A stretch of 64,000 nt of DNA from Paenibacillus sp. XY044 (GCF_002257645.1 NZ_NQMO01000004.1:186001-250000), one strand, 5' to 3'. Positions 1 to 9,146 are shown, numbered from the stretch's first letter. Notes: generated from the sequence alone by a model not told the origin. Numbers and translations: made by a program.

Positions 1-1
1 A

Positions 2-613
2 GTAGATGGCATTGCCCCCGCAGCCCAAATTGAGCCGCCGTTTCTGGTGTGGCAGAAATACGCGATTACCAAAGACAGCAAAAACGTAGAAGCGGCGATC
101 AAGTATTTTGACACGATCTATTCGGATCAGTACGCGGACCTTCTGTATTGGGGCATCGAAGGACAAACCTATAAAAAGGATGAGAGCGGCGCGAATGTAT
201 TCATCAACAACGCCTCGGACGAAGAACTGGCTAAAACAGGTCAGGTTCCCGGGCTCCGGCTGTTCGGCGATACGGTGTTCCCGCGGGTTCAGTTCGCCAA
301 CCTCGAGTTTGAACTGTCCGGCGTACCGCAATACAAAGCCGACAACGAGCTTAATATCCTGAAATACAAACCGTATTTCGTCAATATGAACGACAACTAT
401 TTGGCGATTCCCGACGATCAGCAGCTGGAAGCGAAAACGAAGATTTTGACCAACCTGAACACGTATTCCACAGAGCTTGCGACCAAGCTGGCTTTAGGGC
501 AAAAATCGCTCGACAACTGGGATCAATATATGGCCGATCTGAAAAAGCTGGGACTGGACCAGCTGCTGGAGATCGACCAGCAATTGCTCGACAGATACAA
601 CAGCATCCAGTAA
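2..613 (+). CDS. Extracellular solute-binding lipoprotein, LplA/YtcQ-type (C-terminal part)
   Basis: The frame is open from the window edge to TAA, so only the last 203 residues are present. The end of the protein has the pattern SLDNWDQYMADLKKLGLDQL followed by DRY, which closely matches the end of the complete lipoprotein at 7371-8981 (SFSEWDNYVATLKKMRLDDY, DRY). That pattern is typical of oligosaccharide-binding proteins of CUT1/Lpl ABC transporters. The gene is followed by a membrane AraC regulator, the same order as the second lpl-like locus, so its permeases probably lie just left of the window. The substrate cannot be told from sequence; these proteins bind oligosaccharides or polysaccharide fragments outside the membrane. 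Confidence 0.85.
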   Translation, partial: VDGIAPAAQIEPPFLVWQKYAITKDSKNVEAAIKYFDTIYSDQYADLLYWGIEGQTYKKDESGANVFINNASDEELAKTGQVPGLRLFGDTVFPRVQFANLEFELSGVPQYKADNELNILKYKPYFVNMNDNYLAIPDDQQLEAKTKILTNLNTYSTELATKLALGQKSLDNWDQYMADLKKLGLDQLLEIDQQLLDRYNSIQ

Positions 614-696
614 CGTTGACTGTATCCGTATGACTTTGGAAAATGGCAGGCTCCAATTCGCGTAGGAGGCTCTGCTGTTTTCCTGTTTTTGTGGTG

Positions 697-894
697 TATA
701 TAAAAAGAACTTAAGAAGGCAACATTTTTCCGGCGCTACGAAGTCGAGTGTTCTTACGACAGCTGTTGTTTCCAAAATGTTTGGAATAAACATACAATGG
801 GACATTTCGGAAACAAAGGCTGACGCTTCGCTTCTTCAGAATCACTCGCCCTCTCCGCTGTGGAATGTTTAAAATTTAAAGTTCTTTTTATATA
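697..894. repeat. MITE-like segment bounded by 16-bp inverted repeats
   Basis: TATATAAAAAGAACTT at 697-712 is matched by its exact reverse complement at 879-894. The 198-bp unit fills most of the gap between the binding-protein gene and the AraC regulator and has no plausible gene inside. This could be a miniature inverted-repeat element or a long hairpin in the leader. No target-site duplication is obvious and no second copy was seen in the window. Confidence 0.45.
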
Positions 895-922
895 GTCTTA
901 TCTAGTAGGGGAGGGGTAGTCT

Positions 923-3163
923 GTGCGCAATGGCAGCTTCGGAAGCGGCACGTTTCGTAAAATTCTGTTGTCTTATACCGCGATTTTGATCATCCCGATT
1001 ATTGTGTTCAGCGCATTAAACGTGCAGCGGAACATCGTCGAGGAGAAACGCCGGCAGCATGAGGAACATGCTTTGGACGCCAAACGGATCGCCGATCTGG
1101 TCGACAATAAACTGAGTGAGCTCAAAACCTTGGGCAAAACGCTGAGCAACGAATCCTGGGTGAAGAAGCTGATGCAGGATACGAACGTATACGATCAGGA
1201 ATTCGATATCACCAAAATGCTGGACATTCGCAGCAGTCTCGACAATAGCGTGAGTTCGCAGGGGATTCTTTCTTTTGGCATGGTGGTGTTTCCGGAGCAG
1301 CAGAAGGCGATGACTTCATGGGGGATGTTCCCGCTGAAGGAATTTTTTCAATCGATTGTCGCATTCGACGAAGCTGCCGAGCAGCAGCTGCAAAGCTCCT
1401 TTGCGCAGCAGCAGTATTTTACCATGATGCCGCCGGCCAGCATGAAGCTGTGGGGCAGTGAAAAGCGCGTGATCCCCGTGCTGCAAAGCCTGGAGGTGGT
1501 GAATCATCCACGCGCGGTTTTGGTATTGTTTATTGATAGCGCTTACTTTTCGGAGTATATGCATCGCTTCGGGGGGATCGAATCACAGGAAATCGTCATG
1601 ACGTCCCGGGATGCGCTGATTTATAGCCAGACTCGAACCGATCCGGCAGCTCGCGGGGGCGCGGCTTCCTATCCCATTCATTTGTCTTCGCAGGCCAGTG
1701 ATGTGCAGTATTCGGTCTCCTACGCGGACAGCAGCGTCATCGGCATCGACAATTTGTTCAGCTCGCTGGCGGCCATCCTCATCTCCATCGCCATCGGCGC
1801 GTGCACGGCTTATCTGCTGGCCAAAATCAGTTACCGTCCTCTCGCAGCCCTGCTGAGTAAGCTGAGCGCAGCGGCGCGGGTCGAGGATTCCCGAAACGGC
1901 AAAGTTGCGGGTTCCGAATACATGTTTATCGAAAAATCGTTCGACCGGCTGCTGCACGAAAACCGCAAGCTTCAGCAATCGATGCAGGATTACGAAAACG
2001 CCGCCAAGTCGAATTTGTATCTTCGTCTGCTCAAGGGATATTTTATGGACGATCAGCAGAAGAACGAGCTGGGCAAACTGGGGATCGGTTATACCGAGGA
2101 GATGTATTATTGCACGATGCTGGTCAGCTTCCACGCTATTCGCGACTTTTCCGACTTCGAGAAAATCCGGAAGATCGAAATGCTGATGATGGTGATTGTG
2201 GAGAAAGCGATGAGCTGTTATGGGCTGGACTATGCGCTGTTCGAGGTCACGAACGCGGACAAGGCGATGATCGTGTCCTCCGAGCAACCGTTTGGAGACG
2301 ATGATATGCTGGAGCGCATCGCTGCCGAGATGGCCGGGGAAATCGAGCGGCTGAGCGGATTTCATCCCGATATTTTATACGGAGGGGTTGAACAAGGGCT
2401 TGTCGGCATCAGCAAATCGTATTACACAGCCAACGAAAGACTTCGCTATACCATATTCTCGCGTGAGCATTTTCAGGTGCTGCAGGAGGAGACGATTCAG
2501 GCAGGCGTCGATTATTATTATCCGACGGATTGGGAAGTGCAGCTCATTAACAATCTGAAAATCGGAAACCTGGATACGTCCCTGCAAATTCTGCATGAAA
2601 TCCATGCCGAGAACGAAAAGCGTGAGCTGGCAGAGGCCAGCGTGAGCCGGCTGCTCTCCTTGCTGATGGAAACGATGCTGAGGGTGCTGCATGAGCTGAA
2701 TCTCGATACGGATATCTACACGAAGCAATTTTGCAGCCGGGCCAAAGCAGCGAACATCGAAGAAATGTGGAGTTATATGTTTGAAGTTGGCACGCTCATT
2801 TGCGAGCGTAAACGGTATGCCAACACGTCCTCGGCGGTGTCGGCCGGCAGCGAGCTGCTGCAGTATGTGAACGACAACTATTCGAGCGCGGACATTTCGT
2901 TAAAGCAGCTGGCGGAGATGTATCATATGTCCCTATCGAAGGTGTCCAAAATTTTCAAAGAGGTGACCGGCATCAACTTCTATGATTATGTATGCCGTCT
3001 GCGCATGGAGAAGGCGAAAGAGCTGCTCCGGGAGCGAAGCTGCGGCATCGATCATGTCGCGCGCACGGTGGGGTACGAAAATGTGTATTCCTTCAAACGC
3101 GCCTTCGCGCGGTATGAAGGCATCAAACCTGACGAATACGTGGAGTCGGCGGATGGCCGGTGA
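923..3163 (+). CDS. Membrane-bound AraC-family transcriptional regulator
   Basis: A 746-residue sensor-regulator. One transmembrane helix lies near residues 12-31 and a second near 278-300, enclosing an extracytoplasmic sensing region. A cytoplasmic linker follows, then a C-terminal AraC DNA-binding domain of two helix-turn-helix units (about 640-740; ISLKQLAEMYHMSLSKVSKI and VARTVGYENVYSFKRAFARY). Start is GTG behind GAGGGG. This architecture is common in Paenibacillus next to sugar ABC loci, where the protein is thought to sense sugar or a loaded binding protein and activate the transporter genes. It follows a binding-protein gene here. The sugar sensed is unknown. A terminator follows directly. 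Confidence 0.9.
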   Translation: MRNGSFGSGTFRKILLSYTAILIIPIIVFSALNVQRNIVEEKRRQHEEHALDAKRIADLVDNKLSELKTLGKTLSNESWVKKLMQDTNVYDQEFDITKMLDIRSSLDNSVSSQGILSFGMVVFPEQQKAMTSWGMFPLKEFFQSIVAFDEAAEQQLQSSFAQQQYFTMMPPASMKLWGSEKRVIPVLQSLEVVNHPRAVLVLFIDSAYFSEYMHRFGGIESQEIVMTSRDALIYSQTRTDPAARGGAASYPIHLSSQASDVQYSVSYADSSVIGIDNLFSSLAAILISIAIGACTAYLLAKISYRPLAALLSKLSAAARVEDSRNGKVAGSEYMFIEKSFDRLLHENRKLQQSMQDYENAAKSNLYLRLLKGYFMDDQQKNELGKLGIGYTEEMYYCTMLVSFHAIRDFSDFEKIRKIEMLMMVIVEKAMSCYGLDYALFEVTNADKAMIVSSEQPFGDDDMLERIAAEMAGEIERLSGFHPDILYGGVEQGLVGISKSYYTANERLRYTIFSREHFQVLQEETIQAGVDYYYPTDWEVQLINNLKIGNLDTSLQILHEIHAENEKRELAEASVSRLLSLLMETMLRVLHELNLDTDIYTKQFCSRAKAANIEEMWSYMFEVGTLICERKRYANTSSAVSAGSELLQYVNDNYSSADISLKQLAEMYHMSLSKVSKIFKEVTGINFYDYVCRLRMEKAKELLRERSCGIDHVARTVGYENVYSFKRAFARYEGIKPDEYVESADGR

Positions 3164-3182
3164 ACAATATACCTAGATAAAA

Positions 3183-3224
3183 TAAAGAGACCATAGCTCA
3201 TTGCTAGGGTCTCTGGTCTCTTTA
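3183..3224 (+). terminator. Rho-independent terminator after the AraC regulator
   Basis: Ten-base stem TAAAGAGACC / GGTCTCTTTA with an A/T-rich flank. It lies 20 bases after the regulator stop and just before the convergent VOC gene, so it may serve both directions. Confidence 0.7.
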
Positions 3225-3249
3225 TCGTCTCACTCACTTCAACTGTCCG

Positions 3250-3654
3250 TTACGACCTACCGCTGAACCGCTTGATCGCTTCCTCCGTCACCGGCGTGAA
3301 GAGGTTAATCAGGTTGCCGTCGGGATCTCGAAACAGCACAGCACGGTTCCCCCACGGCATCGTGGTTGGTTCCTTTACCCACTCGGTGACAAACGGCTTC
3401 AAGCGCTCGTATTCGGCATCGACATCGTGAACACGGAACTCGAGAATGACCGTGTGATTGTCGGCCGCCACTGCGGAACCGGCGCCGAACAGCTGCACCG
3501 TCTGGGAGTGGCCGATCGCCAGGGTGCACGATGACGTAACGAGTTCGGCAAAGACGGGCGCGGGGCGTTCCGCCGAAACACCCATGACTTTCTCATAAAA
3601 CTCGACGAGACGATCCAAGTCGTCGGTAATGATGCGTACAGAAGCAAAATTCAT
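3250..3654 (-). CDS. VOC (glyoxalase/bleomycin-resistance fold) family protein
   Basis: A 134-residue protein of the vicinal oxygen chelate fold. It begins with the usual beta strand (FASVRIITDDLDRLVEFYEK) and ends with the hallmark FRDPDGNLINLF. Family members include glyoxalase I-like enzymes, dioxygenases and antibiotic-binding resistance proteins; the exact role is not visible. The ATG has AAGGATGG upstream on the minus strand. A near-perfect palindrome at 3681-3696 in the promoter suggests control by an unlinked repressor. The gene stands alone, next to the first of the CTAACGGG-type repeat elements. Confidence 0.85.
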   Translation of the reverse strand: MNFASVRIITDDLDRLVEFYEKVMGVSAERPAPVFAELVTSSCTLAIGHSQTVQLFGAGSAVAADNHTVILEFRVHDVDAEYERLKPFVTEWVKEPTTMPWGNRAVLFRDPDGNLINLFTPVTEEAIKRFSGRS

Positions 3655-3680
3655 GAAATACCATCCTTCCTATAATCAAT

Positions 3681-3696
3681 GATACAGTACCGTATC
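3681..3696. promoter_or_regulatory. Palindromic operator candidate upstream of the VOC gene
   Basis: GATACAGTACCGTATC equals its own reverse complement except for one central-flank pair. It lies 27 bases upstream of the VOC start codon, where a repressor would block transcription. The binding protein is unknown. Confidence 0.45.
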
Positions 3697-3768
3697 TTAT
3701 CATTTTGGGTCAAAACACTTCGCATTTATTCCCCACACCTTACGGTTACTTACTCCGAGTATAAAAAA

Positions 3769-3831
3769 ACGCTACTGACAACAGTATGTCAGTAGTGTTT
3801 TAACATTCGTTTTTGTTGAATTAACGGGCTG
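3769..3831 (+). repeat. Hairpin plus TTAACGGGCTG box (array-type repeat, divergent copy)
   Basis: A hairpin with perfect nine-base arms (CTACTGACA 3772-3780 / TGTCAGTAG 3787-3795) and a T-rich tail, then the box TTAACGGGCTG at 3821-3831. The arrangement of hairpin followed by an AACGGG box is the same as in the repeat family at 35-48 kb. Confidence 0.55.
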
Positions 3832-3983
3832 TCATCTTCATTTATTGCTCAGAACTAAGTAATTGCGTATTTATTAACTCTGCTGTTGTCTCCCATAATT
3901 TTTTTTGTAATCCCATATCTCCCCCGGGTGGAACAAGCGTGGTTTAAAAATTTTTACAAGGGGAAGGGTAGCACTCAAAGCGG

Positions 3984-4061
3984 CACTAACGGAGAACACT
4001 AGTTAAAGAATTCGTGGAGCAGTCTGCCGCAGATGCTCCATTTTTTTATTAAGCAAATGGG
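3984..4061 (+). repeat. CTAACGG box, hairpin, degenerate second box
   Basis: CACTAACGGAGAACACTAG at 3984 resembles the left box of the long repeat (CTAACGGGAAACgATAG). It is followed by a terminator-like hairpin TGGAGCA...TGCTCCA (4015-4040) with seven T's, and then by a decayed right box TTAAGCAAATGGG. Only about 150 bases separate it from the copy at 3821, an apparently empty block. Confidence 0.55.
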
Positions 4062-4103
4062 AAAAGACTGCGCAACAATTATTGAATTTCTATTAGCTTG
4101 CCA

Positions 4104-4125
4104 TTAAGCTAACGGGCAGTATAGT
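4104..4125 (+). repeat. Right-type repeat box TTAAGCTAACGGGCAGTATAG
   Basis: Identical over 20 bases to the box at 41012 and nearly identical to that at 37791. It stands about 25 bases before the acetyltransferase gene. The preceding CTTGCCATTAAGCTAACGG also resembles the sequence before the box at 35358 (TTTGCCAGTAAAGCTAACGG), so similarity extends outside the core. Confidence 0.75.
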
Positions 4126-4147
4126 GTGGTTATAGTCATCATTTTCA

Positions 4148-5020
4148 ATGATAAATATGGTAAAATACGCCAAGTATATGAAACCACTGAATGTAAAGGC
4201 GGTACGTGAAATGTTTGAATTGTCTCGAAGTGAATTTTATAAAGCTATACCCCTTCTCGAAAACGGCCATCCTCACCCCGAGGTACAGTCCATTCTAGAA
4301 AATAATAATCCTGGATGGGTATTTTCCGATCGAGCAGACATACCAGAAGCTGCATTAGTGTGGAGCAAGGGAATGAAAGGACATTACCTTATTGGGGACG
4401 AAACTAATGAGGCTTTTTTTAGCAAGCTTGATGAATTTGTTACTACTATTATTGCACCTAGAATGAATGAACTTGGTATAAATTATTTCGAGGTTTCGGG
4501 TCATAACAAAAAATGGGACCTGAATTCGTTATTTGCTTCAAGAAAACTGCAGCAGCCCTGGGATCAAATCGTATACGAGTCGTCAGGTTTTGAAGCCCAC
4601 ACGATGAACGCTCCTGGTAATTTCCGGACGGTGAATTTGCGATCGCAGGAATGGAAAATGTTTGATTACGACAATAAGGGATTTGTATATGATCATATTA
4701 ATCAGTTTTGGGAAACAGAAGAGGACTTTTATGAAAAAGGTTATGGTTATGCCGCAATCGGGAATTCTGAAGTGGTTGGTGTTTGTTACTCTAGCTTTGT
4801 CACAAAGGAAAGGCATGCGGTTGGAATTGAAACACTTCCTCAGCTTCATCAAAAAGGGGTAGGAAGTAATCTGGCAAGTCTAGTGGTTAACGATATCGTC
4901 CAGAATGGCTATACCTGCTATTGGGATTGTTCACGGAGCAATGAAGCTTCTAATAAGATAGCACTAAGACTGGGATTTAAACAGATCCACCAATATCAGT
5001 GCTCAGGTTTTTCACTGTAA
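4148..5020 (+). CDS. GNAT acetyltransferase-like protein
   Basis: A 290-residue protein. The C-terminal third has the GNAT acetyl-CoA region: HAVGIETLPQLHQKGVGSNL gives the Q/RxxGxG/A pyrophosphate loop, followed by a late strand with ACWDCSRSNEAS-like content and a final ALRLGF motif. The N-terminal half is the variable region seen in the larger GNAT_acetyltr_2-type proteins. The start is uncertain: ATG at 4148 or ATG at 4157, with no strong ribosome site for either. It is more A/T-rich than the neighbouring operons and is flanked by repeat boxes on both sides, so it looks like a mobile single-gene block. The substrate is unknown. Confidence 0.8.
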   Translation: MINMVKYAKYMKPLNVKAVREMFELSRSEFYKAIPLLENGHPHPEVQSILENNNPGWVFSDRADIPEAALVWSKGMKGHYLIGDETNEAFFSKLDEFVTTIIAPRMNELGINYFEVSGHNKKWDLNSLFASRKLQQPWDQIVYESSGFEAHTMNAPGNFRTVNLRSQEWKMFDYDNKGFVYDHINQFWETEEDFYEKGYGYAAIGNSEVVGVCYSSFVTKERHAVGIETLPQLHQKGVGSNLASLVVNDIVQNGYTCYWDCSRSNEASNKIALRLGFKQIHQYQCSGFSL

Positions 5021-5038
5021 TATACCGCAGAAGTTATT

Positions 5039-5125
5039 GCGCTAACGGGAAACAATAGCTCAATCATGATACGACGGCAGCCGACCAAATAATCGGCTGC
5101 CGTCGTTACGTTAACGGGTAGTAGA
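5039..5125 (+). repeat. Long-form repeat: box, 14-bp hairpin, box
   Basis: Left box GCGCTAACGGGAAACAATAG, then a perfect 14-base stem (ACGACGGCAGCCGA 5071-5084 / TCGGCTGCCGTCGT 5093-5106), then the right box CGTTAACGGGTAGTAG. The two boxes are direct repeats flanking the hairpin. Copies at 46153 and 48186 share most positions, and that at 42389 shares the layout. It sits 18 bases after the acetyltransferase stop and could also end its transcript. Confidence 0.8.
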
Positions 5126-5406
5126 CGTTTGCATGTAAAAAATTGCAGGGGTCTTGGCGGAAGGGGCCGGTTCAAAAAATGCTTCTGGACAGTCGGGCCA
5201 AACTCAAGCTAAAGTGCTTCTTTACATCGTTGTGGGTGTAGTATTTTCCTTAGCTTGAAGGGCATGGGGTACAACCCCTTAAAGACAAAAATAATCTATA
5301 TATTTGCTCCCCGTCGATCATGAACAGGGGAGTTTTTCGTTTGTCGGCATATCGTCTTGCAGCGATGTCAAGAATAGCTGGTCGCCGCAAAAATTGCTGG
5401 TGGACG
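5126..5406. other. Intergenic stretch without a recognised gene
   Basis: No convincing gene. One short open frame (5154-5258, TTG start, about 34 residues) would encode a polar head and a hydrophobic tail ending VLLYIVVGVVFSLA, but it has no ribosome site, so I do not call it. CAAGCTAA near 5206 and TTAGCTTG near 5250 form a loose inverted repeat. Confidence 0.4.
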
Positions 5407-5421
5407 TTGAAAGCGTTTTAA
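5407..5421 (+). promoter_or_regulatory. cre-like CcpA operator upstream of the lpl-type operon
   Basis: TTGAAAGCGTTTTAA matches the cre consensus WTGNAARCGNWWWCA at 14 of 15 positions. It lies about 75 bases before the first permease start, a position suited to catabolite control of a sugar transporter operon. Confidence 0.55.
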
Positions 5422-5495
5422 AATACCATAACGGCAAAGGGGCCCCTTGAAGAAATGTCAACCCACTCGCGACTTGGAAGGAAGGTGAAGCACTC

Positions 5496-6452
5496 TTGAA
5501 GCATGCTCCTCCGGCAGCGGCTTCCGTGCAGGCCGCAATGGGCCGCCGATCGACGCTCGGCCGTTCGCTCAAGAGAAACTGGGATTTGTATATGCTGCTT
5601 TTGCCGGTCGTCGCTTATTACTTGATTTTTCATTACATCCCGATGTACGGGGTGCAGATCGCATTCAAAGAATTTATTGCTTCCAAAGGGATAACCGGCA
5701 GTCCTTGGGTCGGTTTCACCCATTTCCAGCGTTTTTTTGACAGCTACTATTTTTGGCGGCTCATCCGCAACACGCTTGGCATCGGAATATATGAGCTGAT
5801 TGTCGGCTTTCCCGTCCCGATCATTCTCGCGCTTCTCATCAATGAAGTAAAGGTGAAATGGTTCAAGAAAACGATTCAGACGGTAACCTATGCCCCTCAC
5901 TTTTTATCGACAGTCGTCCTCGTTGGCATGCTGATGATTTTCTTGTCGCCGAAGCATGGAATCGTGAACCTGTTCATTGGATGGTTGGGCGGGGATTCCA
6001 TTTCGTTCTTGACGGATGCGGGCTGGTTCAAAACGATCTACGTTTTCTCCGGGGTATGGCAGCAGATGGGCTGGAGCTCGATCATCTATTTGGCCGCCTT
6101 GACCGGCATCGATCCGCAGCTGCACGAAGCGGCCAAGGTCGACGGAGCTAGCCGGCTGGCCCGCATCTGGCATATTAACCTGCCGGGCATATTGCCTACC
6201 ATCGTGATTTTGCTAATTATGAACGTCGGATCCATTCTTGGCGTCGGCTTCGAGAAAGTGTTTCTGATGCAGAACAGCCTGAATATGGAAAGCTCGGACG
6301 TTATCTCGACCTACGTATACCGAAGCGGCATCCTGGAAGCGCAATACAGTTTCTCTGCCGCCGTAGGGCTGTTCAATTCGGTCGTCAACTTCATCATGCT
6401 CGTCACGGTCAACTACATTGCACGGAAGGCTGGTGAAACGAGCTTATGGTAA
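5496..6452 (+). CDS. CUT1-type ABC transporter permease, LplB-like
   Basis: A 318-residue integral membrane protein with about six helices. It carries the EAA loop EAAKVDGASRLARIWHINLP (about residues 208-227), which docks on the ABC ATPase. The N-terminal region LLLPVVAYYLIFHYIPMYGV is typical of LplB/YtcP-type oligosaccharide permeases. The start is TTG behind GGAAGGAAGG. It overlaps the next permease gene by seven bases, so the two are translationally coupled. No ATPase gene is present in the operon; CUT1 systems of Gram-positives generally borrow a shared MsmX-type ATPase. Confidence 0.92.
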   Translation: MKHAPPAAASVQAAMGRRSTLGRSLKRNWDLYMLLLPVVAYYLIFHYIPMYGVQIAFKEFIASKGITGSPWVGFTHFQRFFDSYYFWRLIRNTLGIGIYELIVGFPVPIILALLINEVKVKWFKKTIQTVTYAPHFLSTVVLVGMLMIFLSPKHGIVNLFIGWLGGDSISFLTDAGWFKTIYVFSGVWQQMGWSSIIYLAALTGIDPQLHEAAKVDGASRLARIWHINLPGILPTIVILLIMNVGSILGVGFEKVFLMQNSLNMESSDVISTYVYRSGILEAQYSFSAAVGLFNSVVNFIMLVTVNYIARKAGETSLW

Positions 6453-7330
6453 AAGAGACGTTTAGCGACAAGCTGCTCAGTTTCATCATCCACGCCCTGC
6501 TCGTTCTCGCCCTGATCGCCGTCTTGTATCCACTGTTGTTCGTGCTGGTCGCCTCGATTAGCGATCCTTCCAAAGTTTTGGGAGGAGAGGTGTGGCTGTG
6601 GCCGAAGGGCATCACGTTCCGCGGGTACGAGAAAGTGTTCCAAAACAACGACATTTTGCAGGGCTACGGGAATACGATCCTGTACACCGTCATTGGGACG
6701 GCCGTCAATATCGTCATGACGATATTGGCCGCCTATCCGCTGTCGCGCAAAGATTTGGCCGGACGCGGCTTCTTTACCGCCTTTTTCGTATTTACGATGT
6801 TTTTCAGCGGCGGGCTCATTCCGACCTATTTGCTGGTGAAAAGTCTCGGTATGGTCAACACGATGTGGGCGCTTATCATCCCGAATGCGCTCGCCATATG
6901 GAACGTCATCATTATGCGTACCTTTTTCCAGCAAAACATCCCCATCGAGGTACAGGAATCGGCGCAAATCGACGGCTGCTCCAACCTGCAAATCTTGGTT
7001 CGCATCGTCCTTCCGCTGTCGATGCCCATCCTGGCCGTCATGACCTTGTTTTACAGCGTCGCCCATTGGAATTCATTTTTCAGCGCGCTTATTTATTTGA
7101 CCGACCGGAGCAAATACCCGCTTCAGCTCGTGCTCCGGGAGATTTTGATTCAGAGCAATTTGAAGGATATGGTGGGAACCAGCGAGGAATCGCTTGCCAA
7201 AAGCGTCATGGAAGGCGAATCTATCAAATACGCGGTCGTTATCATCGCCAATCTGCCGGTTCTCCTGCTGTATCCGTTCCTGCAGCGCTATTTCGTCAAA
7301 GGACTTGTCATCGGTGCGGTAAAAGGTTAA
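6446..7330 (+). CDS. CUT1-type ABC transporter permease, LplC-like
   Basis: A 294-residue partner permease with about six membrane helices and a variant EAA loop (ESAQIDGCSNLQILVRIVLP, about 170-190). The ATG overlaps the end of the preceding permease. It ends with the standard LplC tail RYFVKGLVIGAVKG. With its partner it should form the channel that passes oligosaccharides delivered by the lipoprotein encoded just downstream. Confidence 0.92.
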   Translation: MVKETFSDKLLSFIIHALLVLALIAVLYPLLFVLVASISDPSKVLGGEVWLWPKGITFRGYEKVFQNNDILQGYGNTILYTVIGTAVNIVMTILAAYPLSRKDLAGRGFFTAFFVFTMFFSGGLIPTYLLVKSLGMVNTMWALIIPNALAIWNVIIMRTFFQQNIPIEVQESAQIDGCSNLQILVRIVLPLSMPILAVMTLFYSVAHWNSFFSALIYLTDRSKYPLQLVLREILIQSNLKDMVGTSEESLAKSVMEGESIKYAVVIIANLPVLLLYPFLQRYFVKGLVIGAVKG

Positions 7331-7370
7331 TCCTACCCAAGAAGTGTCAAAGGAAAAAGGAGGTTTTTTC

Positions 7371-8981
7371 TTGAAACCTAATAAAACGACAGCAGCCTTG
7401 TTATCCCTCTTCGTACTGCTGAGCTTGCTCTCGGCTTGCTCGGGGGGCGGATCGAACGAAGCGGAAGGCGCCCAACCGAAAGAATCGGGCATCAATAAGA
7501 CGGGCATGCCGATCGTAGCCGATAAAATCAACCTGAAGATGGTGGCCGGGAAAGCGCCAACGACCGCCTCCAACTGGAACGAAGTGATGCTCTGGCAAGA
7601 ATATGAGAAGCTGACAAACATACATGTCACTTGGGAGATGGTTCCGAACGACAACCTGACGGAAAAGCGTAACATTATGCTGGCCGGCGGCGATTATCCG
7701 GATGCCTTCTTTACGGCAGCCATCCCTTCGACCGATTTGCTTAAATACGGTTCGCAAGGCGTATTTATCAAGCTGAACGACCTGATCGACCAATATGCCC
7801 CGAATCTCAAAAAGCTATTGGATCAATACCCGGAGGTACGCAAAGGGCTGACGATGCCAGACGGCAATATTTATTCCTTCCCGACAATCTACGATCCGCA
7901 GTTTACGTCCGTACTCGGCGGAGGCAAAATGTGGATCAAGAAAGAATGGCTCGACAAGCTTGGCTTAAAGGAGCCGGAGACGACCGAAGACTTCTACAAC
8001 ATGCTGAAAGCGTTTAAAGAAAAAGATCCGAACGGCAACAACCAAGCGGACGAAATTCCGTTCGAGAGTGTTGGGCTGCCAACCATAATGAGCTTCTTCA
8101 AGGGTGCCTGGGGGCTCGGCACCCGGGGGGTAGGCCACGCTAACGTAGATATGGACAACGCCGGCAAACTCAGATTTATCCCTACCGATCCGAACTACAA
8201 GCAAATGCTGGAATATTTGAACAAACTGTACAGCGAGAAGCTGATCGCGGAAGATATTTTTACGATCCAAGCGAATCAATTTTACGCGACCGGCGCAAAA
8301 GGATTGTACGGAGCTACCATCACGACAAGTCCGTACACATTGATGAACCAGACGGGATATATAGGCGCCAGCGCGCTCAAAGGTCCTCATGGCGACCAAA
8401 TGTATTCCGCCGTCGGCTCCCCTCTCGCTGGTCTGGGTGCGTTCGTCATTACCGACAAAAACAAAAGTCCGGAAGCAACGGTTCGTTGGATGGATTACTT
8501 GTACGGCGATGAAGGCAGCAAAATGTTCTTCATGGGCTTCGAAGGAAAGTCGTACGAGAAAACCGCCTCCGGCGAACTTCAATATACGAAAGAAATTACG
8601 GCCAATCCGAATGGCCTGACGTTCGAGCAAGCGCTTGTGAAATACGTCGTATGGCCGGGTGGCGGTTACCCCAACATGGTGCAGCAAAAGTATTTCAAAG
8701 GCGCCGAATCGCAGCCGGAATCGATCCAGGCGGCGGAGAAGTTCAAGGAATACATGCCGAAGGAGATTTGGCCGACATTCAGCTATACTGCCGAGGAAAG
8801 TACGAAAATGTCTGCGCTAACCGCCGACATCAATACGTACGTAACCGAAATGGCCGCCAAATTCGTCTCCGGCAAAGCTTCATTCTCGGAGTGGGATAAC
8901 TATGTAGCCACATTGAAGAAAATGCGGCTCGACGACTATATGCAAATTTATCAAGCCGCGTATGATCGGTACAAGAAATAA
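7371..8981 (+). CDS. Extracellular solute-binding lipoprotein, LplA-like
   Basis: A 536-residue lipoprotein with signal peptide and lipobox (LLSLLSACSGG; lipid-modified Cys near residue 21). The rest matches large binding proteins of Lpl-type systems: an early KITLKMV-like strand and a C-terminal SFSEWDNYVATLKKMRLDDY. I place the start at TTG 7371 because AAAAAGGAGG ends seven bases upstream; an upstream GTG at 7344 lacks such a site. It should capture a sugar oligomer at the outer face of the membrane for the two permeases encoded upstream. The substrate is not evident. Confidence 0.92.
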   Translation: MKPNKTTAALLSLFVLLSLLSACSGGGSNEAEGAQPKESGINKTGMPIVADKINLKMVAGKAPTTASNWNEVMLWQEYEKLTNIHVTWEMVPNDNLTEKRNIMLAGGDYPDAFFTAAIPSTDLLKYGSQGVFIKLNDLIDQYAPNLKKLLDQYPEVRKGLTMPDGNIYSFPTIYDPQFTSVLGGGKMWIKKEWLDKLGLKEPETTEDFYNMLKAFKEKDPNGNNQADEIPFESVGLPTIMSFFKGAWGLGTRGVGHANVDMDNAGKLRFIPTDPNYKQMLEYLNKLYSEKLIAEDIFTIQANQFYATGAKGLYGATITTSPYTLMNQTGYIGASALKGPHGDQMYSAVGSPLAGLGAFVITDKNKSPEATVRWMDYLYGDEGSKMFFMGFEGKSYEKTASGELQYTKEITANPNGLTFEQALVKYVVWPGGGYPNMVQQKYFKGAESQPESIQAAEKFKEYMPKEIWPTFSYTAEESTKMSALTADINTYVTEMAAKFVSGKASFSEWDNYVATLKKMRLDDYMQIYQAAYDRYKK

Positions 8982-9146
8982 AAAAACGCGGCGCCGGAGT
9001 GTGGGGCCGGGTAAAACGGACCGGTACCGAGCGAAAAACGGGCGGCATAGCGAAAGTGATCGTACACGGGAGAGCGCGAGGGCGACGCTTGCCCGGCTGT
9101 AAAGCCCGGTACCGACTACTCCCGGAACCGGTATGGAGGAGCACCG

